Made by a program: the position numbers and the translations under genes. A model generated the notes under the pieces. The model worked only from the letters and a program-made list of their open reading frames with translations. It searched no databases and had not been told where the DNA came from. This document shows, one piece after another, positions 1 to 7,495 of a stretch of 64,000 nt of DNA. Source of the DNA: Desulfurivibrio alkaliphilus AHT 2 (GTDB lineage: Bacteria; Desulfobacterota; Desulfobulbia; Desulfobulbales; Desulfurivibrionaceae); contig NC_014216.1 in NCBI RefSeq assembly GCF_000092205.1, positions 2,361,742 through 2,425,741 of the forward strand. The letters run 5' to 3'. How positions within the stretch are numbered: the first letter of the stretch is position 1; each line of letters starts with the position of its first letter.

Positions 1-57
1 CCTTTCAAGACCGGCGATGGCTCCTTTATAACGGACAATCACAGGAAACCACGATTC

Positions 58-252
58 ATGTGCCAGATAAGCGTAGTCTACCAACAACAGGACAAGGAAG
101 AACTGATCGCGGAAAACGTCTCCCTGCTGGAGGTGGAAAACAACGGGGTCAAAATCAGCACCCTGTTTGAGGAACCCAAGCTAATCGAGGGAGCGGCCGT
201 CAGCCGCATCGATTTCCTGGCCGGCAAGGTCATTCTAACCAACAAACTTTAA
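58..252 (+). CDS. CooT-like small nickel-binding protein
   Basis: 64-residue protein beginning Met-Cys, the hallmark of CooT proteins, in which the N-terminal Cys2 takes part in nickel binding. The rest is a small beta-rich domain with a line-up typical of the family (VSLLEVENNGVKISTLF, then VSRIDFLAGKVILT). CooT proteins are linked to nickel supply for carbon monoxide dehydrogenase or hydrogenase. An AGGA box lies 11 bases before the ATG. The next gene starts 13 bases downstream and encodes a histidine-tailed protein, which fits a metal-handling pair. The upstream part of the operon is outside the window. Family assignment rests on length, the MC start and overall pattern. Confidence 0.7.
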   Translation: MCQISVVYQQQDKEELIAENVSLLEVENNGVKISTLFEEPKLIEGAAVSRIDFLAGKVILTNKL

Positions 253-265
253 GGGACCGGTTAAC

Positions 266-517
266 ATGACGGAAAAGCAGACAGAGGAAAAACTACGGGT
301 TCTTTTGCCCCACTGGATCGAACACAACCAGGGGCATGCCACCGAGTTCCGCCGGTGGAGCGCCACCGCCCGCACCGAAAACCTTAACGAGGTGGCCAAG
401 CTCATCGACCGGGCCGCCGACCTCATGGAAGACGCAGACCGGTTGCTGGGAGAGGCCCTGATCAAGGCCGGGGGGCCGACCCACCGGGGTCACCACCACC
501 ACCACCACCAGGACTGA
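266..517 (+). CDS. Small histidine-tailed protein, possible metal chaperone
   Basis: 83 residues. The N-terminal two thirds are charged and probably helical (LLPHWIEHNQGHATEFRRW, then a helix rich in Glu, Asp and Arg). The C-terminus ends in six consecutive histidines followed by QD, a natural metal-binding tail like those of nickel chaperones such as HypB or SlyD. It sits 13 bases after the CooT-like gene and was probably co-transcribed with it. The WIEHN-H-EEF-type segment resembles a small domain found in nickel and cobalt-related proteins, but I cannot name the family with certainty. A specific metal or client enzyme cannot be deduced. A hairpin follows directly at 522-553. Confidence 0.6.
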   Translation: MTEKQTEEKLRVLLPHWIEHNQGHATEFRRWSATARTENLNEVAKLIDRAADLMEDADRLLGEALIKAGGPTHRGHHHHHHQD

Positions 518-521
518 AGCC

Positions 522-553
522 GTAACCGATCACAGGGCACCGTGATCGGTTAC
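522..553 (+). terminator. Perfect 12-bp hairpin after the His-tail gene
   Basis: GTAACCGATCAC pairs exactly with GTGATCGGTTAC across an 8-base loop. It lies 4 bases after the preceding stop codon. There is no T-run, so it may be a factor-dependent end, an mRNA-stabilising hairpin or a terminator for both strands. The 92 bases before the next coding end contain nothing else I recognise. Confidence 0.45.
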
Positions 554-645
554 CTGAAGCCGGCCCCGTGGGCGGGCAGGGCGCCAAACCGGCTACCCCA
601 GGCAGGTAGCCGGCGGTTACCGTGCCGCCGCAACGCAAAGGCTGC

Positions 646-1146
646 TCAGGATTCGAAGCGGCGCAACGAGCTGATCAACTGCCGTTGCCGGTCAACCCGC
701 AATTCGCCGCGCACCGGCAACAGGTAATACTCGTCGGGGCATCGCCTGATCTCGCGCCCCAACGGCTCGGAGATCCAATGTGAATCCTCCACCAGGTTGA
801 AAAAAGCGCTGTCGATGCCAAAAAAGCCGTCGAGCAGGTGGGTGGCGGTATGGGCCAGTTTGCTCTGATAGCCCTGCGGCAGCTCTACCAGGTCGTCAAT
901 GGAGCGGATGCCGGCCTTTTTCATCTCCTCGATAATGTCCTGTAGAACCTGGCGGTTAAGGCTGATCGCCCGGTCGACAGCCGGCCAGAAAGCAGGATCG
1001 GAGGCGGCCAGCACCGACGACTCGGCCACCTCCACGATATCGTAACGAACCAGTTGAGTGCGGGCAAAAAAGCGGCGCACGGCCGCCTCCGCCCTGGAAG
1101 CGTCAGGGGCCAGCGCCAGCATCTGGTGATGATTTTCCAGTTTCAT
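646..1146 (-). CDS. Hypothetical protein, 166 aa
   Basis: Soluble, mainly helical protein without signal peptide or membrane segment. It starts MKLENHHQMLALAPDA and contains GIRSIDDLVELPQGYQSKL, followed by HTATHLLDGFFGIDSAFFN. Spacing to the HAD gene upstream on the same strand is about 50 bases, so they may form an operon. I recognise no family. The composition resembles small conserved proteins of unknown function in Desulfobacterota, but this is an impression only. Confidence 0.6.
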   Translation of the reverse strand: MKLENHHQMLALAPDASRAEAAVRRFFARTQLVRYDIVEVAESSVLAASDPAFWPAVDRAISLNRQVLQDIIEEMKKAGIRSIDDLVELPQGYQSKLAHTATHLLDGFFGIDSAFFNLVEDSHWISEPLGREIRRCPDEYYLLPVRGELRVDRQRQLISSLRRFES

Positions 1147-1199
1147 AACCCAGCCGTCAGTTTAAAGGTGCGGGCAAAAGCCCGGGCAGGGGTTCAGGT

Positions 1200-1826
1200 T
1201 TAACCGCCAAAAGGCGGCAGCTCCGTAATTTCCATAAAACTGGCAACGTGGTACTCGGCTTGCAAGTCGGGGTTTTTAAAGGCGATCAGCGGCACCCCGG
1301 CGGCGGCGGTGTGATCCCGATCCACCTGGGAGTCGCCGATGTAAATGGTGTGCGCCGGCCCCACCCCCAGGTTTGCCATGATCCGCTCCAGGGCCTCGGG
1401 GTGCGGCTTTGGGTTGGCCACATCGTGGGCCGTCACCACCTGGTCGAAATAAGAGGCCAGTTGAAACATTTCGAGCACAACGGGCATGGTGGTGGTACGA
1501 TTGGTACTGATCGCGGTCTTGCGTTGCGGCCGCAGGTAATCCAAAAACCGGATCAGATCGGGTTCCATGTTCATGTAACGGAGAAACGGGGTATAGTCGA
1601 GCGTCCGATGGTAGCCTTCGGCGGCGGCCAGATCATCGGGGTAATGGCGAAAAATATAACGGACGGAGTCCTCCACCCGATGCATATGGACGTACTCCAG
1701 TTCCTCGTCGTCCATGGGCGGATGGCCGAAATGGGCCCGGATCTGGTTGTAATAAGCGCGGTTGGCCCCCCGGGAATCGAACATCACGCCATCGCAATCA
1801 AAAACCACCAGCCTGATTTCACTCAT
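1200..1826 (-). CDS. HAD-superfamily phosphatase (phosphoglycolate phosphatase-like)
   Basis: 208-residue hydrolase. Motif I is VFDCDGVMFDS with the nucleophile and acid/base aspartates; motif II is STNRT; motif III is the Lys in NPKPHPEAL; motif IV is IGDSQVDRDHTAAAG. A helical cap domain lies between residues of about 15 and 85, as in the Gph/beta-phosphoglucomutase branch. The ATG at 1826 was chosen over in-frame starts upstream because an AGGA box sits 8 bases before it and because the family starts just before motif I. The gene diverges from nadB; about 130 bases separate them and should hold both promoters. The substrate cannot be told from sequence. Confidence 0.8.
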   Translation of the reverse strand: MSEIRLVVFDCDGVMFDSRGANRAYYNQIRAHFGHPPMDDEELEYVHMHRVEDSVRYIFRHYPDDLAAAEGYHRTLDYTPFLRYMNMEPDLIRFLDYLRPQRKTAISTNRTTTMPVVLEMFQLASYFDQVVTAHDVANPKPHPEALERIMANLGVGPAHTIYIGDSQVDRDHTAAAGVPLIAFKNPDLQAEYHVASFMEITELPPFGG

Positions 1827-1957
1827 AAACATTATCCTGGTAAACTTAAAACCATCACGGCAATAGACCACATGGCAAAAGCACCGGCAGGGTGCGATGC
1901 TTTTGCTTACCGGTCTTTGCAACCTACCAGAAAGCTACCATAAAGGAAAGCAACGGC

Positions 1958-3601
1958 GTGGAAGAGCAAACGGATTTTCTGATCATCGGCAGCGGCATCT
2001 CCGGTCTTTCTTTTGCTTTAAAAGCCGCCCGGTTGGGCCGGGTCACCCTGGTAACCAAAAAAAAACGGCTGGACACCGCCACCAACCTGGCCCAGGGCGG
2101 TATCGCCGCGGTGCTCTCGCCGGAAGACTCTTTTGCCGCCCACATTGCTGACACCTTAACCGCCGGGGCAGGGCTTTGTCACCAGGAGGTGGTGGAGATG
2201 GTGGTGGAAACCGGCCCGACCCGGGTTCGCGAGCTGATGGCCATGGGGGTGGCCTTTCAACAGGGCAGCAAGCCCGGCGAAGAACTCGACCTGGGCCGGG
2301 AAGGGGGCCACTCCGCCCGGCGCATCGCCCACACCATGGACCGCACCGGCAGCAGCATTGAAGAGAGCTTGCTGCAACAGGCAGCGGCAGAACCCAACAT
2401 TACCATCCTGGAAAACCACCTGGCGGTGGATTTACTGCTGGCCTCCAAGGCTGAAAACAAAGGGGTCAGCGGCTCCAAATCGGCCGCCGATCCTTCAGGA
2501 GCGCCTTTTTTCGACCGCTGCCTGGGCGCTTACGTCCTGAACCGGCAAAGCGGCAAGGTGGAAACCTGGCAGGCCCGGGTCACGGTGCTCTGCACCGGTG
2601 GCACCGGCAAGGTTTATCTCTACACCACCAACCCCGATATCGCCACCGGCGACGGCATTGCCATGGCTTACCGGGCCGGAGCCCGAGTGGCCAACCTGGA
2701 ATTTGTCCAGTTTCATCCCACCTGCCTTTACCACCCCAGGGTCAAAAATTTCCTGATCTCCGAGGCGGTACGCGGCGAAGGGGGGCGGCTGGTGGACGGC
2801 CGGGGACGGCCATTCATGGGTAAATACGACCCGCGTGGCGATCTGGCCACCCGCGATGCGGTGGCCCGCGCCATCGACCTGGAAATGAAAACCAGCGGGG
2901 AAGATTGCGTCTTCCTGGATATCAGTCATCAACCGGCGGATTTTCTCAAAACCCGTTTCCCGACCATTTACCAGACCTGCCTTAACTTAGGCATCGACAT
3001 CACCCGGGAGCCGATTCCGGTGGTCCCGGCGGCCCACTACATGTGCGGCGGGGTAATCACCGACCTGATGGGGCGCACCGACCTGGAAAATCTTTACGCG
3101 CTGGGCGAAACCGCCTGCACCGGCCTGCACGGCGCCAACCGGCTGGCCAGCAATTCCTTGCTGGAGGCGGTGGTTTTTGCCCACCAGGCAGCCCGGCAAT
3201 GCCAGGCGGACTGGCCCCAACTGACCACCCAGACCTTCCCTGCCATCCGCCCCTGGCGAGCCGACCGGGCCAGGCCCATCGAAGAAGCGGTGCTGATCAG
3301 CCACAACTGGGATCAGATTCGGCGCTTGATGTGGAATTATGTCGGGATTGTCCGCAGTGAAAAAAGATTGCACCTGATCCGGGAACAACTGGGGCCGATT
3401 CTGGCCGAAGTGGAAAGCCACTACCAGGACTACCTGCTGACCCCGGACCTGGTGGAGCTTCGCAACATCGCCCTGGTAGCCCAGCTTATCGTCCGTTGCG
3501 CCATAAGCCGCAAAGAATCACGCGGCCTTCATTATATCAGCGACTACCCCCGGCCCGATGACCAACAGTGGAAAAAAGACACCATTATCGGCCGCAACTG
3601 A
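1958..3601 (+). CDS. nadB: L-aspartate oxidase
   Basis: Flavoprotein of NAD synthesis, oxidising L-aspartate to iminoaspartate for quinolinate synthase; under anaerobic conditions fumarate can be the electron acceptor. Of 547 residues, the first 20 hold the FAD motif IIGSGISGLSFALKAA. Family signatures follow: TNLAQGGIAAV, REGGHSARRIAH (substrate-binding region), FVQFHPT, GEGGRLVDGRG and GLHGANRLASNSLLEA. A helical C-terminal domain with conserved arginines closes the protein. The GTG at 1958 is preferred: AAAGGAAAG lies 7 bases upstream and the protein then begins close to the FAD motif as in relatives. No nadA or nadC adjoins it. Confidence 0.93.
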   Translation: MEEQTDFLIIGSGISGLSFALKAARLGRVTLVTKKKRLDTATNLAQGGIAAVLSPEDSFAAHIADTLTAGAGLCHQEVVEMVVETGPTRVRELMAMGVAFQQGSKPGEELDLGREGGHSARRIAHTMDRTGSSIEESLLQQAAAEPNITILENHLAVDLLLASKAENKGVSGSKSAADPSGAPFFDRCLGAYVLNRQSGKVETWQARVTVLCTGGTGKVYLYTTNPDIATGDGIAMAYRAGARVANLEFVQFHPTCLYHPRVKNFLISEAVRGEGGRLVDGRGRPFMGKYDPRGDLATRDAVARAIDLEMKTSGEDCVFLDISHQPADFLKTRFPTIYQTCLNLGIDITREPIPVVPAAHYMCGGVITDLMGRTDLENLYALGETACTGLHGANRLASNSLLEAVVFAHQAARQCQADWPQLTTQTFPAIRPWRADRARPIEEAVLISHNWDQIRRLMWNYVGIVRSEKRLHLIREQLGPILAEVESHYQDYLLTPDLVELRNIALVAQLIVRCAISRKESRGLHYISDYPRPDDQQWKKDTIIGRN

Positions 3602-3679
3602 CTCCGTCACGGCGCAAACCTGGCTGATTGCCCGAAAACACGAGGCTGCTGAAGGTTTACAAAAAAACCGGGGGCACGC

Positions 3680-3708
3680 TTGACAAAGGAAAAGGCATAT
3701 AGTAAGAA
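3680..3708 (+). promoter_or_regulatory. Candidate sigma-70 promoter of dsrC
   Basis: A perfect TTGACA at 3680-3685 is followed at 17-base spacing by TAAGAA (3703-3708), a weak -10 box. It lies about 75 bases before the dsrC start. The -35 is convincing, the -10 is not. Confidence 0.4.
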
Positions 3709-3783
3709 ACGTCATCCCTCAATAGCAGGCAAACGAGATGTTTTTGATAGTAGATTAAAATTTTTAAGCCAAGGAGGAAAACA

Positions 3784-4104
3784 ATGGCCACAGTAGAGCA
3801 TAAGGGAAAAACCTTCAACGTGGACGAGGACGGCTTCCTGACCAAAGGGATGGAAGAGTGGAGTGAGGAGTGGGTTGATTATGTGAAGAGCATCGAAGGC
3901 ATCGAAGAGCTGACCGATGAGCACCGCAAGATCATCGACATCCTCCAGGACTACTTCAAGAAAAACGGCATCGCCCCGATGGTACGGATTCTTTCCAAGA
4001 CCACCGGCTTCCCGCTGAAGCGGATCTACGAGCTGTTCCCCTCCGGACCTGGTAAAGGAGCCTGCAAGATGGCCGGCCTGCCCAAGCCCACCGGCTGTGT
4101 ATAA
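3784..4104 (+). CDS. dsrC: DsrC, sulfite reductase-associated sulfur carrier
   Basis: 106-residue cytoplasmic protein that accepts sulfur from dissimilatory sulfite reductase DsrAB as a trisulfide between two cysteines, which is then reduced at the membrane by DsrMKJOP. Both redox cysteines are present on the flexible C-terminal arm: KGACKMAGL, then the penultimate Cys in PTGCV, eleven positions apart as in true DsrC rather than TusE-only relatives. An ideal ribosome binding site (AAGGAGG) precedes the ATG. It stands alone with its own strong terminator, as is common, since dsrC is usually unlinked to dsrAB. It is strong evidence for dissimilatory sulfur metabolism in the host. Confidence 0.95.
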   Translation: MATVEHKGKTFNVDEDGFLTKGMEEWSEEWVDYVKSIEGIEELTDEHRKIIDILQDYFKKNGIAPMVRILSKTTGFPLKRIYELFPSGPGKGACKMAGLPKPTGCV

Positions 4105-4147
4105 GGTGACCGGCTGATCCGAGCATTTTTCGGATTTTGGAACATCA

Positions 4148-4179
4148 GGAAGAAGGAGTTTCTCCTTCTTCCTTTTTTT
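4148..4179 (+). terminator. Rho-independent terminator of dsrC
   Basis: Perfect 11-bp stem (GGAAGAAGGAG with CTCCTTCTTCC), 3-base loop, then seven T. It lies 44 bases after the dsrC stop. Confidence 0.92.
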
Positions 4180-4296
4180 ATGGCCCTTCCTCCCGGGCAG
4201 CAACAAACGGCGCCGCTTTTGCCCCGCCACGCCACAAATTGGTTGACAACGGCGGCAAAATTTACCATATAGAGGCGTCTTTTCCCCAATACATAA

Positions 4297-4373
4297 GGCG
4301 ATGTAGCTCAGCTGGTTAGAGCATGCGGCTCATATCCGCAGTGTCCGGGGTTCAAGTCCCTGCATCGCCACCA
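4297..4373 (+). tRNA. tRNA-Met (CAT), elongator type
   Basis: 77 bases with encoded CCA. The acceptor GGCGATG pairs with CATCGCC; the D stem is GCTC/GAGC; the anticodon stem TGCGG/CCGCA encloses the loop CTCATAT (anticodon CAT); the T loop is TTCAAGT. The first acceptor base pairs, so it is not an initiator. A tRNA-Ile2 with lysidine-modified CAT cannot be fully excluded. Its 3' end is the attachment site of the integrative element. Confidence 0.9.
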
Positions 4374-4374
4374 G
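4359..4374 (+). repeat. attL of integrative element (tRNA-Met 3' end)
   Basis: The 16 bases CCTGCATCGCCACCAG recur exactly at 22451-22466. The left copy is the T-arm and acceptor end of tRNA-Met, which stays intact after integration. The integrase gene starts 164 bases inside, as usual for tRNA-targeting tyrosine integrases. Confidence 0.88.
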
Positions 4375-4405
4375 AAAATAATCCGGCAATGTCCGACAAG
4401 ATACG

Positions 4406-4440
4406 AAAACCCGCTTCCAGCAAAGGAAAGCGGGTTTTTT
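4406..4440 (+). terminator. Rho-independent terminator after tRNA-Met, inside the element
   Basis: CCCGCTT pairs with AAGCGGG, with two further C-G pairs beyond a bulged A, preceded by four A and followed by six T. As it lies inside attL it is contributed by the element and would insulate the integrase from tRNA transcription. Confidence 0.85.
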
Positions 4441-4484
4441 GTTGTCCGAAGAGGTCCGAGAAAATCGTTGACAGCCGGGGCCAC

Positions 4485-4537
4485 TTGGGGGCAACTTTGG
4501 GGGCAACTGTCAACATCAACCAAGGAGTTGCCCCCAA
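4485..4537 (+). promoter_or_regulatory. Integrase arm-type sites, left end (candidate)
   Basis: TTGGGGGCAACT occurs at 4485-4496 and 4497-4508 as a tandem pair, and in inverse orientation at 4526-4537, ending directly at the integrase ATG. Two more related half-sites, again inverted to each other, lie within the gene at 4624-4645. The same GGGGGCAACT pair with 12-base spacing recurs next to attR at 22368-22389. Sites shared by both ends and spaced at about one helical turn suit binding by the N-terminal arm-binding domain of the integrase. Those next to the ATG could also autoregulate int. Confidence 0.6.
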
Positions 4538-5800
4538 ATGACTCTCACCGACGCGCAAGTACGTAATGTTAAGGCAGAAGACAAGACCCGCCGCCTGTTC
4601 GATGGCGGTGGTCTGTACCTGGAAGTTGCCCCCAGTGGGGGCAAGTGGTGGCGGTTCAAGTATCGCTTTCCCGGCCAGGGCAAGATCCAGGAGAAAAGAT
4701 TATCCCTGGGCACCTACCCGGGGGTGGGGCTGAAAGAGGCCAGGGCGAAGCGCGACGAGATGCGCCGGCAGATCGCCCAAGGGATAGACCCGGCCAACCT
4801 GCGCCGATCCACCAGGGGCAGCGGTGCATTGGCCGGCAGCTTCGAGGCAGTGGCCAGGCTTTGGCACCGGAACAACTCCACCGATTGGGCACCTTCGCAC
4901 AGCACCAGGTTAATCCGCCGCTTGGAGGCACACGTCTTCCCCTACCTGGGCAACAGACCCGTTGGCGACATCACCGCCCCGGATTTGATGAACGTGCTCG
5001 AGCGCATCAAGAACAGCGGCCACACCGAAACCGCCAGACGAATACAGACCATTTGCGGCCAGGTGTTCCGTTATGCCGTGCAAAAGGGGTTTGCCGAGTA
5101 CGACCCATCATCAGCTCTGAAGGGTTGCCTGGGCAAGACCACGGCCAAAAACATGGCGACGATCACCGAGCCGGCGGAGGTTGGCCGACTGCTACAGGCC
5201 ATAGACGAATATCCCGGCACCCAGGTGGTCCGCTGCGCCTTGCAGTTGGCGCCGCTGTTTTTTGTACGCTCCGGCGAGCTGCGCAACGCCAGGTGGGATG
5301 AATTCGACCTGGTGAACCGGGAGTGGAAAATTCCGGTGGAGCGCATGAAGATGCGCCAGGATGAAAAACGAGCCCGCCAGGGCCAGGTAGGGCATATCGT
5401 GCCCCTGGCCACCCAGGCGGTAAAAATCCTGGAAGAAGAGCTTCGCCCGCTCACCGGTCGTTGCGCCCTGGTCTTTCCAGGGCTGCGCAGCCGTGACCGG
5501 GCCATAAGCGACGCCACGCTGACCAACGCGCTACGGCGCATGGGTTACACCGGCGACGAAATGACCATTCATGGACTTCGCCACATGGCCAGCACCCTGT
5601 TGCACGGCCTGGGCTTTCAATCACTGGTCATCGAACGGCAACTGGCCCACAAAGACCGAAACCGAATCCGTGGGGTCTATAACCAGGCCGATTACCTGGA
5701 AGAGCGCCGGCGGATGATGCAGAGCTGGGCTGATTACCTGGGCCAGCTCAAAGCCGGTAAGGCGGAAAAGGTGGTGCCGATAAACAGGTTGGCAGGGTGA
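4538..5800 (+). CDS. int: P4-type tyrosine integrase
   Basis: 420 residues. The first ~90 form the DUF4102 arm-binding domain (LTDAQVRNVKAEDK, GGGLYLEVAPSG, LGTYPGVGLKEARAKRDE). A core-binding domain follows at about 100-190, then the catalytic domain: Arg in FVRSGELRNARWDEFD, Lys region, HGLRHMAST (His and Arg), late His in QLAHKDRNRIRG, and Tyr in YNQADYLEERRRMM. It carries out site-specific recombination between the tRNA-Met att site and the element. An inverted arm-type repeat overlaps the expected ribosome binding region (AAGGAG at 4522-4527), so integrase binding could repress its own expression. All catalytic residues seem present. Confidence 0.95.
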   Translation: MTLTDAQVRNVKAEDKTRRLFDGGGLYLEVAPSGGKWWRFKYRFPGQGKIQEKRLSLGTYPGVGLKEARAKRDEMRRQIAQGIDPANLRRSTRGSGALAGSFEAVARLWHRNNSTDWAPSHSTRLIRRLEAHVFPYLGNRPVGDITAPDLMNVLERIKNSGHTETARRIQTICGQVFRYAVQKGFAEYDPSSALKGCLGKTTAKNMATITEPAEVGRLLQAIDEYPGTQVVRCALQLAPLFFVRSGELRNARWDEFDLVNREWKIPVERMKMRQDEKRARQGQVGHIVPLATQAVKILEEELRPLTGRCALVFPGLRSRDRAISDATLTNALRRMGYTGDEMTIHGLRHMASTLLHGLGFQSLVIERQLAHKDRNRIRGVYNQADYLEERRRMMQSWADYLGQLKAGKAEKVVPINRLAG

Positions 5801-5845
5801 GAAAAGACAAAGATGCAGAAAATATAAGAAGGGGCAAACCTATCA

Positions 5846-5894
5846 AACTATAATATTATATATTATATATAATATAGATAATACAATAATATAA
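5846..5894 (+). other. AT-only tract next to left iterons
   Basis: About 50 bases almost entirely A and T (repeats of TATAATAT type) in otherwise GC-rich DNA, lying 90 bases before the left iteron cluster. Such a tract beside iterons is the usual form of a DNA-unwinding element at a replication origin. The whole stretch 5801-6229 holds no gene other than the start region of hicB. Confidence 0.45.
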
Positions 5895-5980
5895 CCTTCA
5901 TCTATTTTTCCGTTTTTTCTTCCTGGCGCCTTTCCCCGCTGCTGCCTGTTTTCGACCGATTTTCATTTTTTGTTTTTTGC

Positions 5981-6088
5981 ATCTTAACCAAAAATAGCGG
6001 GTACGGCGGGTACAGTGGGTACAGGCCGCAAAATCAACAAGTTATTTGTCCCCGCCAATGGGTACACAATGGGTACAGTGGGTACACG
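5981..6088 (+). repeat. Iteron cluster, left copy (candidate replication origin)
   Basis: Six GGGTAC boxes: three tandem 9-mers GCGGGTACG, GCGGGTACA, GTGGGTACA at 5997-6023, then a ~30-base spacer (AATCAACAAGTTATTTGTCC and neighbours), then three more at about 6059-6086. The entire block, spacer included, reappears in inverted orientation at 22191-22296 with only scattered differences. Arrays like this bind replication initiators; the element encodes its own primase-helicase. In phage P4 the replication protein binds the same iteron at ori and at a second distant site, crr, a close parallel. Confidence 0.7.
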
Positions 6089-6229
6089 CGATAAAACAAC
6101 AAGTTAATATACACGCTGCCGCCGCAGCCACCGCCGCCATCACCGGCTCTTGACTTTGCGCCATGGCGCGGTACACTGAAACATCTCCTGCAAGAACCGG
6201 ATTACACGTAACCAAGAGGAGTAAAGACC

Positions 6230-6418
6230 ATGACAAAGCTGACGATGATCTACTGGCGCGGGGAACATTTCTGGTTGGGCAAGCTCCTGGAGTACCCCGA
6301 GATCATGACCCAGGGCGAAACCCTGGAAGATCTGGAAGAAAACCTGCGCGACGCTTACCGGATGATGGTCCTCGAGGATGTCCCCGAAGACCACCAGGTG
6401 AAAGAGCTTGCCGTGTGA
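6230..6418 (+). CDS. hicB: HicB-family antitoxin
   Basis: 62 residues with the partially degraded RNase-H-like HicB fold: MTKLTMIYWRGEHFWLGKL, then LEYPEIMTQGETLEDLEEN, followed by LRDAYRMM. It would bind and block HicA and repress the operon. An AGAGGAG site is 8 bases before the ATG. It overlaps hicA by 4 bases (GTGA), showing translational coupling. The antitoxin-first order is the reverse of the classical hicA-hicB arrangement but is common. It lacks the long C-terminal DNA-binding extension of larger HicB proteins, so repression may be weak. Confidence 0.85.
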   Translation: MTKLTMIYWRGEHFWLGKLLEYPEIMTQGETLEDLEENLRDAYRMMVLEDVPEDHQVKELAV

Positions 6419-6597
6419 AACGGACCGACCTGATCCGCCAACTGGAGCAAGCCGGCTGCCGTCTTCTGCGCCACGGCGGCCGGCACGATATTTACATCAA
6501 CCCGGCCACCGGCCAGAAACAACCGGTGCCCCGGCACAAAGAGGTTGACGAGCACGTTGCCCGCCATATCCTCAAACACCTTGGCATAATGAAATAA
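6415..6597 (+). CDS. hicA: HicA-family mRNA interferase toxin
   Basis: 60-residue dsRBD-like toxin starting at GTG inside the hicB stop. Pattern KRTDLIRQLEQAGC, RHGGRHDIYINPATG and PVPRHKEVDEHVARHILKHL matches HicA, where the His in the G-x-H segment is catalytic for ribosome-independent mRNA cleavage. It probably acts as an addiction module stabilising the integrative element, and may also act in superinfection exclusion. The GTG start is supported by the family N-terminus (Lys-Arg-Thr/Ser at positions 2-4) and by coupling with hicB. Confidence 0.87.
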   Translation: MKRTDLIRQLEQAGCRLLRHGGRHDIYINPATGQKQPVPRHKEVDEHVARHILKHLGIMK

Positions 6598-6701
6598 ATT
6601 TCAGCTTCGGACCGGCTAGGATGGCCCCCCGAAAAGCCGCTTCCCTGGCGGCCCGCCGGTCCGATATTTTTTCACAGGGGCAGCCCAAGGGAGGTTGCAA
6701 G

Positions 6702-7364
6702 ATGTCTGATTTTCGGCGAATTAGCGAGGTAGCCAAATTCTTTGAGGCTGAAGAAGCCGCGGTACTGGAGTGGGGGGCGCAAGGTTTACTCAAAATTGCG
6801 ACCAACATCGGCAAGGCCATGACTCCTCCTTCCTCAAAACATTCCCCCTGGGTAAATGTTTTACCCAGAGATCTACAATTACTGGCCCTGCATGGAGAAG
6901 CTCACGTCGAAGAATTTGCCAGTATCAGCAATCAGCAGCCCGTATTCCCTTATGAGGGAGAATTATATTGCGTCATCTCTTGGGTCCAGGCTCCGCCCCT
7001 CGGCGGAAAAGCAGGTCCCCAGTGGAAAAGAAAAAGCTTGCTGCTCAAACCGGCCGCTCTCTTGGTTTTTGAGGATGAGTTCAACCGGTTCCGGGCAGAC
7101 TTCGGCCACCAGATCGCCACCACCTCCACCCAAAAACAACTCGACCCCAGATCAGAAAATAGCGATCTGCACATCATTGGCGCCCTGCTGGAAACAATTA
7201 AGGAGCTGGACAGAGAGCTACCAGACAACAAACGCCGATTTTGTAACGGAACAGAAACAGAAATCAGAAAATATATAGGCAAAAAATACCGAGGGTTTTA
7301 TGGTTGCAGCCCTCGTACACTCGCCGACCGCTTCAAACTCGCAAAAGATTCGCTGGAAGAATAA
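6702..7364 (+). CDS. Unknown element protein, 220 aa
   Basis: Soluble protein starting MSDFRRISEVAKFFEAEEA, whose first 40 residues look like a helix-turn-helix or DNA-binding entry (AAVLEWGAQGLLKIATNIG). The C-terminal part ends with an Arg/Lys-rich segment (YIGKKYRGFYGCSPRTLADR) that also resembles a resolvase- or repressor-type helix pair. The ATG at 6702 is preferred because GGGAGG lies 7 bases upstream; an earlier in-frame ATG at 6621 has no ribosome site. Its place between HicBA and an operator region suggests an element regulator, but the family is not recognised. Confidence 0.6.
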   Translation: MSDFRRISEVAKFFEAEEAAVLEWGAQGLLKIATNIGKAMTPPSSKHSPWVNVLPRDLQLLALHGEAHVEEFASISNQQPVFPYEGELYCVISWVQAPPLGGKAGPQWKRKSLLLKPAALLVFEDEFNRFRADFGHQIATTSTQKQLDPRSENSDLHIIGALLETIKELDRELPDNKRRFCNGTETEIRKYIGKKYRGFYGCSPRTLADRFKLAKDSLEE

Positions 7365-7369
7365 CCCCA

Positions 7370-7416
7370 CCCCTGCATTGCAATAGTTCCCCACCGTTGC
7401 AATTGCAATGCAGGGG
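7370..7416 (+). repeat. 14-bp inverted repeat after the 220-aa gene
   Basis: CCCCTGCATTGCAA at 7370-7383 is exactly complementary to TTGCAATGCAGGGG at 7403-7416, with an additional TTGCAA in the 19-base loop. Without a T-run it could be a transcription end or an operator made of TTGCAA half-sites. Confidence 0.5.
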
Positions 7417-7451
7417 TTAAAAACATCTGTTTCCATGGGGCATACCCGTAC

Positions 7452-7474
7452 GCGATCGACACAGTGTCGATCGC
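7452..7474 (+). promoter_or_regulatory. 23-bp palindromic operator upstream of alpA
   Basis: Arms GCGATCGACAC and GTGTCGATCGC are perfect and separated by one A. It lies 21 bases before the alpA start, where a repressor would overlap promoter or leader. Best reading is a dimer-binding operator; binding protein unknown (the 220-aa upstream protein or AlpA itself are candidates). Confidence 0.6.
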
Positions 7475-7495
7475 AAAACCACGAGGATGCACCTG

